A DNA stretch of 64,000 bases from JABDMH01 sp965223165 (GTDB taxonomy: Bacteria; Bacteroidota; Bacteroidia; Chitinophagales; Saprospiraceae), in assembly GCA_965223165.1 (NCBI GenBank), contig CBDCVQ010000020.1:1054001-1118000 (forward strand), read 5' to 3'. The notes under the pieces are model-generated. The model was not told the DNA's origin. It made no database searches and saw only the letters and a list, made by a program, of their open reading frames with translations. Below are positions 63,917 through 64,000 of the stretch, in pieces (position 1 is the first letter of the stretch; each line of letters opens with the position of its first letter). Made by a program: the position numbers and the translations under genes.

Positions 63917-64000
63917 TTTAACCTTCGGGAACCGCCTGATAATCAGGCCTCAAATCTAACACTAGCCCCCTGAAATGGCTATGGCACTAACGCTATTTAA

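Overview
The window looks like chromosomal DNA of a free-living member of Bacteroidota, most likely a Saprospiraceae/Lewinella-like lineage (inference). The support is: two proteins with type IX secretion C-terminal sorting domains (one gliding-motility type B, one type A), many lipoproteins, a BNR-repeat protein, a tricorn-like S41 protease, DUF2480, DUF6503 and DUF3179 proteins, LytS/LytTR signalling, and weak or absent Shine-Dalgarno sequences. Coding density is high and base composition is mid-GC, except for a visibly AT-richer patch at about 46.7-49.3 kb. I found no rRNA, tRNA, CRISPR array or complete insertion sequence.

Layout. 1-3.1 kb is the end of a cbb3 cytochrome oxidase operon (ccoP tail, ccoG, ccoH, TauE/SafE-like protein). 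3.2-12 kb holds an exported sugar-isomerase-like lipoprotein, a small beta-barrel, a DUF3179 protein and a giant surface protein of about 1756 residues. 12.6-15.2 kb carries OsmC and an RtcB-family RNA ligase, with two dispersed repeats in the flanking gaps. 15.2-23 kb has a tricorn-like protease, a T/G octamer minisatellite with a triplicated gene start, the BNR-repeat protein and a DinB-like protein. 23-24.8 kb is a frameshifted AAA ATPase with operator-like repeats upstream. 24.8-37.3 kb is a long minus-strand run: two GNATs, a sulfatase, a serine hydrolase, DUF899, a MITE-like element, a pyrophosphatase-like/GrpB fusion, two lipoproteins, a PPC-repeat surface protein, an ArsN2-like acetyltransferase and an orphan small protein. 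37.6-46 kb holds a small membrane protein, an unusual SDR, a lipoprotein-LytS-LytTR operon, DUF427, a phosphotransferase, an exported ADP-ribosylglycohydrolase and an aldo/keto reductase.

46.1-49.9 kb is the most unusual part. An AT-rich island contains a 48-residue double-glycine-leader (bacteriocin-like) peptide, a carboxypeptidase-regulatory-like outer-membrane or periplasmic protein, a membrane protein, a truncated thioredoxin-like protein, and directly after it the last 59 codons of an ABC-transporter ATPase. Related low-complexity repeats flank the island in opposite orientations. I read it as a decayed peptide-export cluster that has lost most of its transporter.

49.9-64 kb returns to ordinary chromosome: fasciclin protein, UvrD-type helicase-nuclease, metzincin metalloprotease, DCC thiol oxidoreductase with radA, a candidate small RNA with a clear intrinsic terminator, scpB with DUF2480, a lytic transglycosylase, and a DsbD-like thiol:disulfide transporter.
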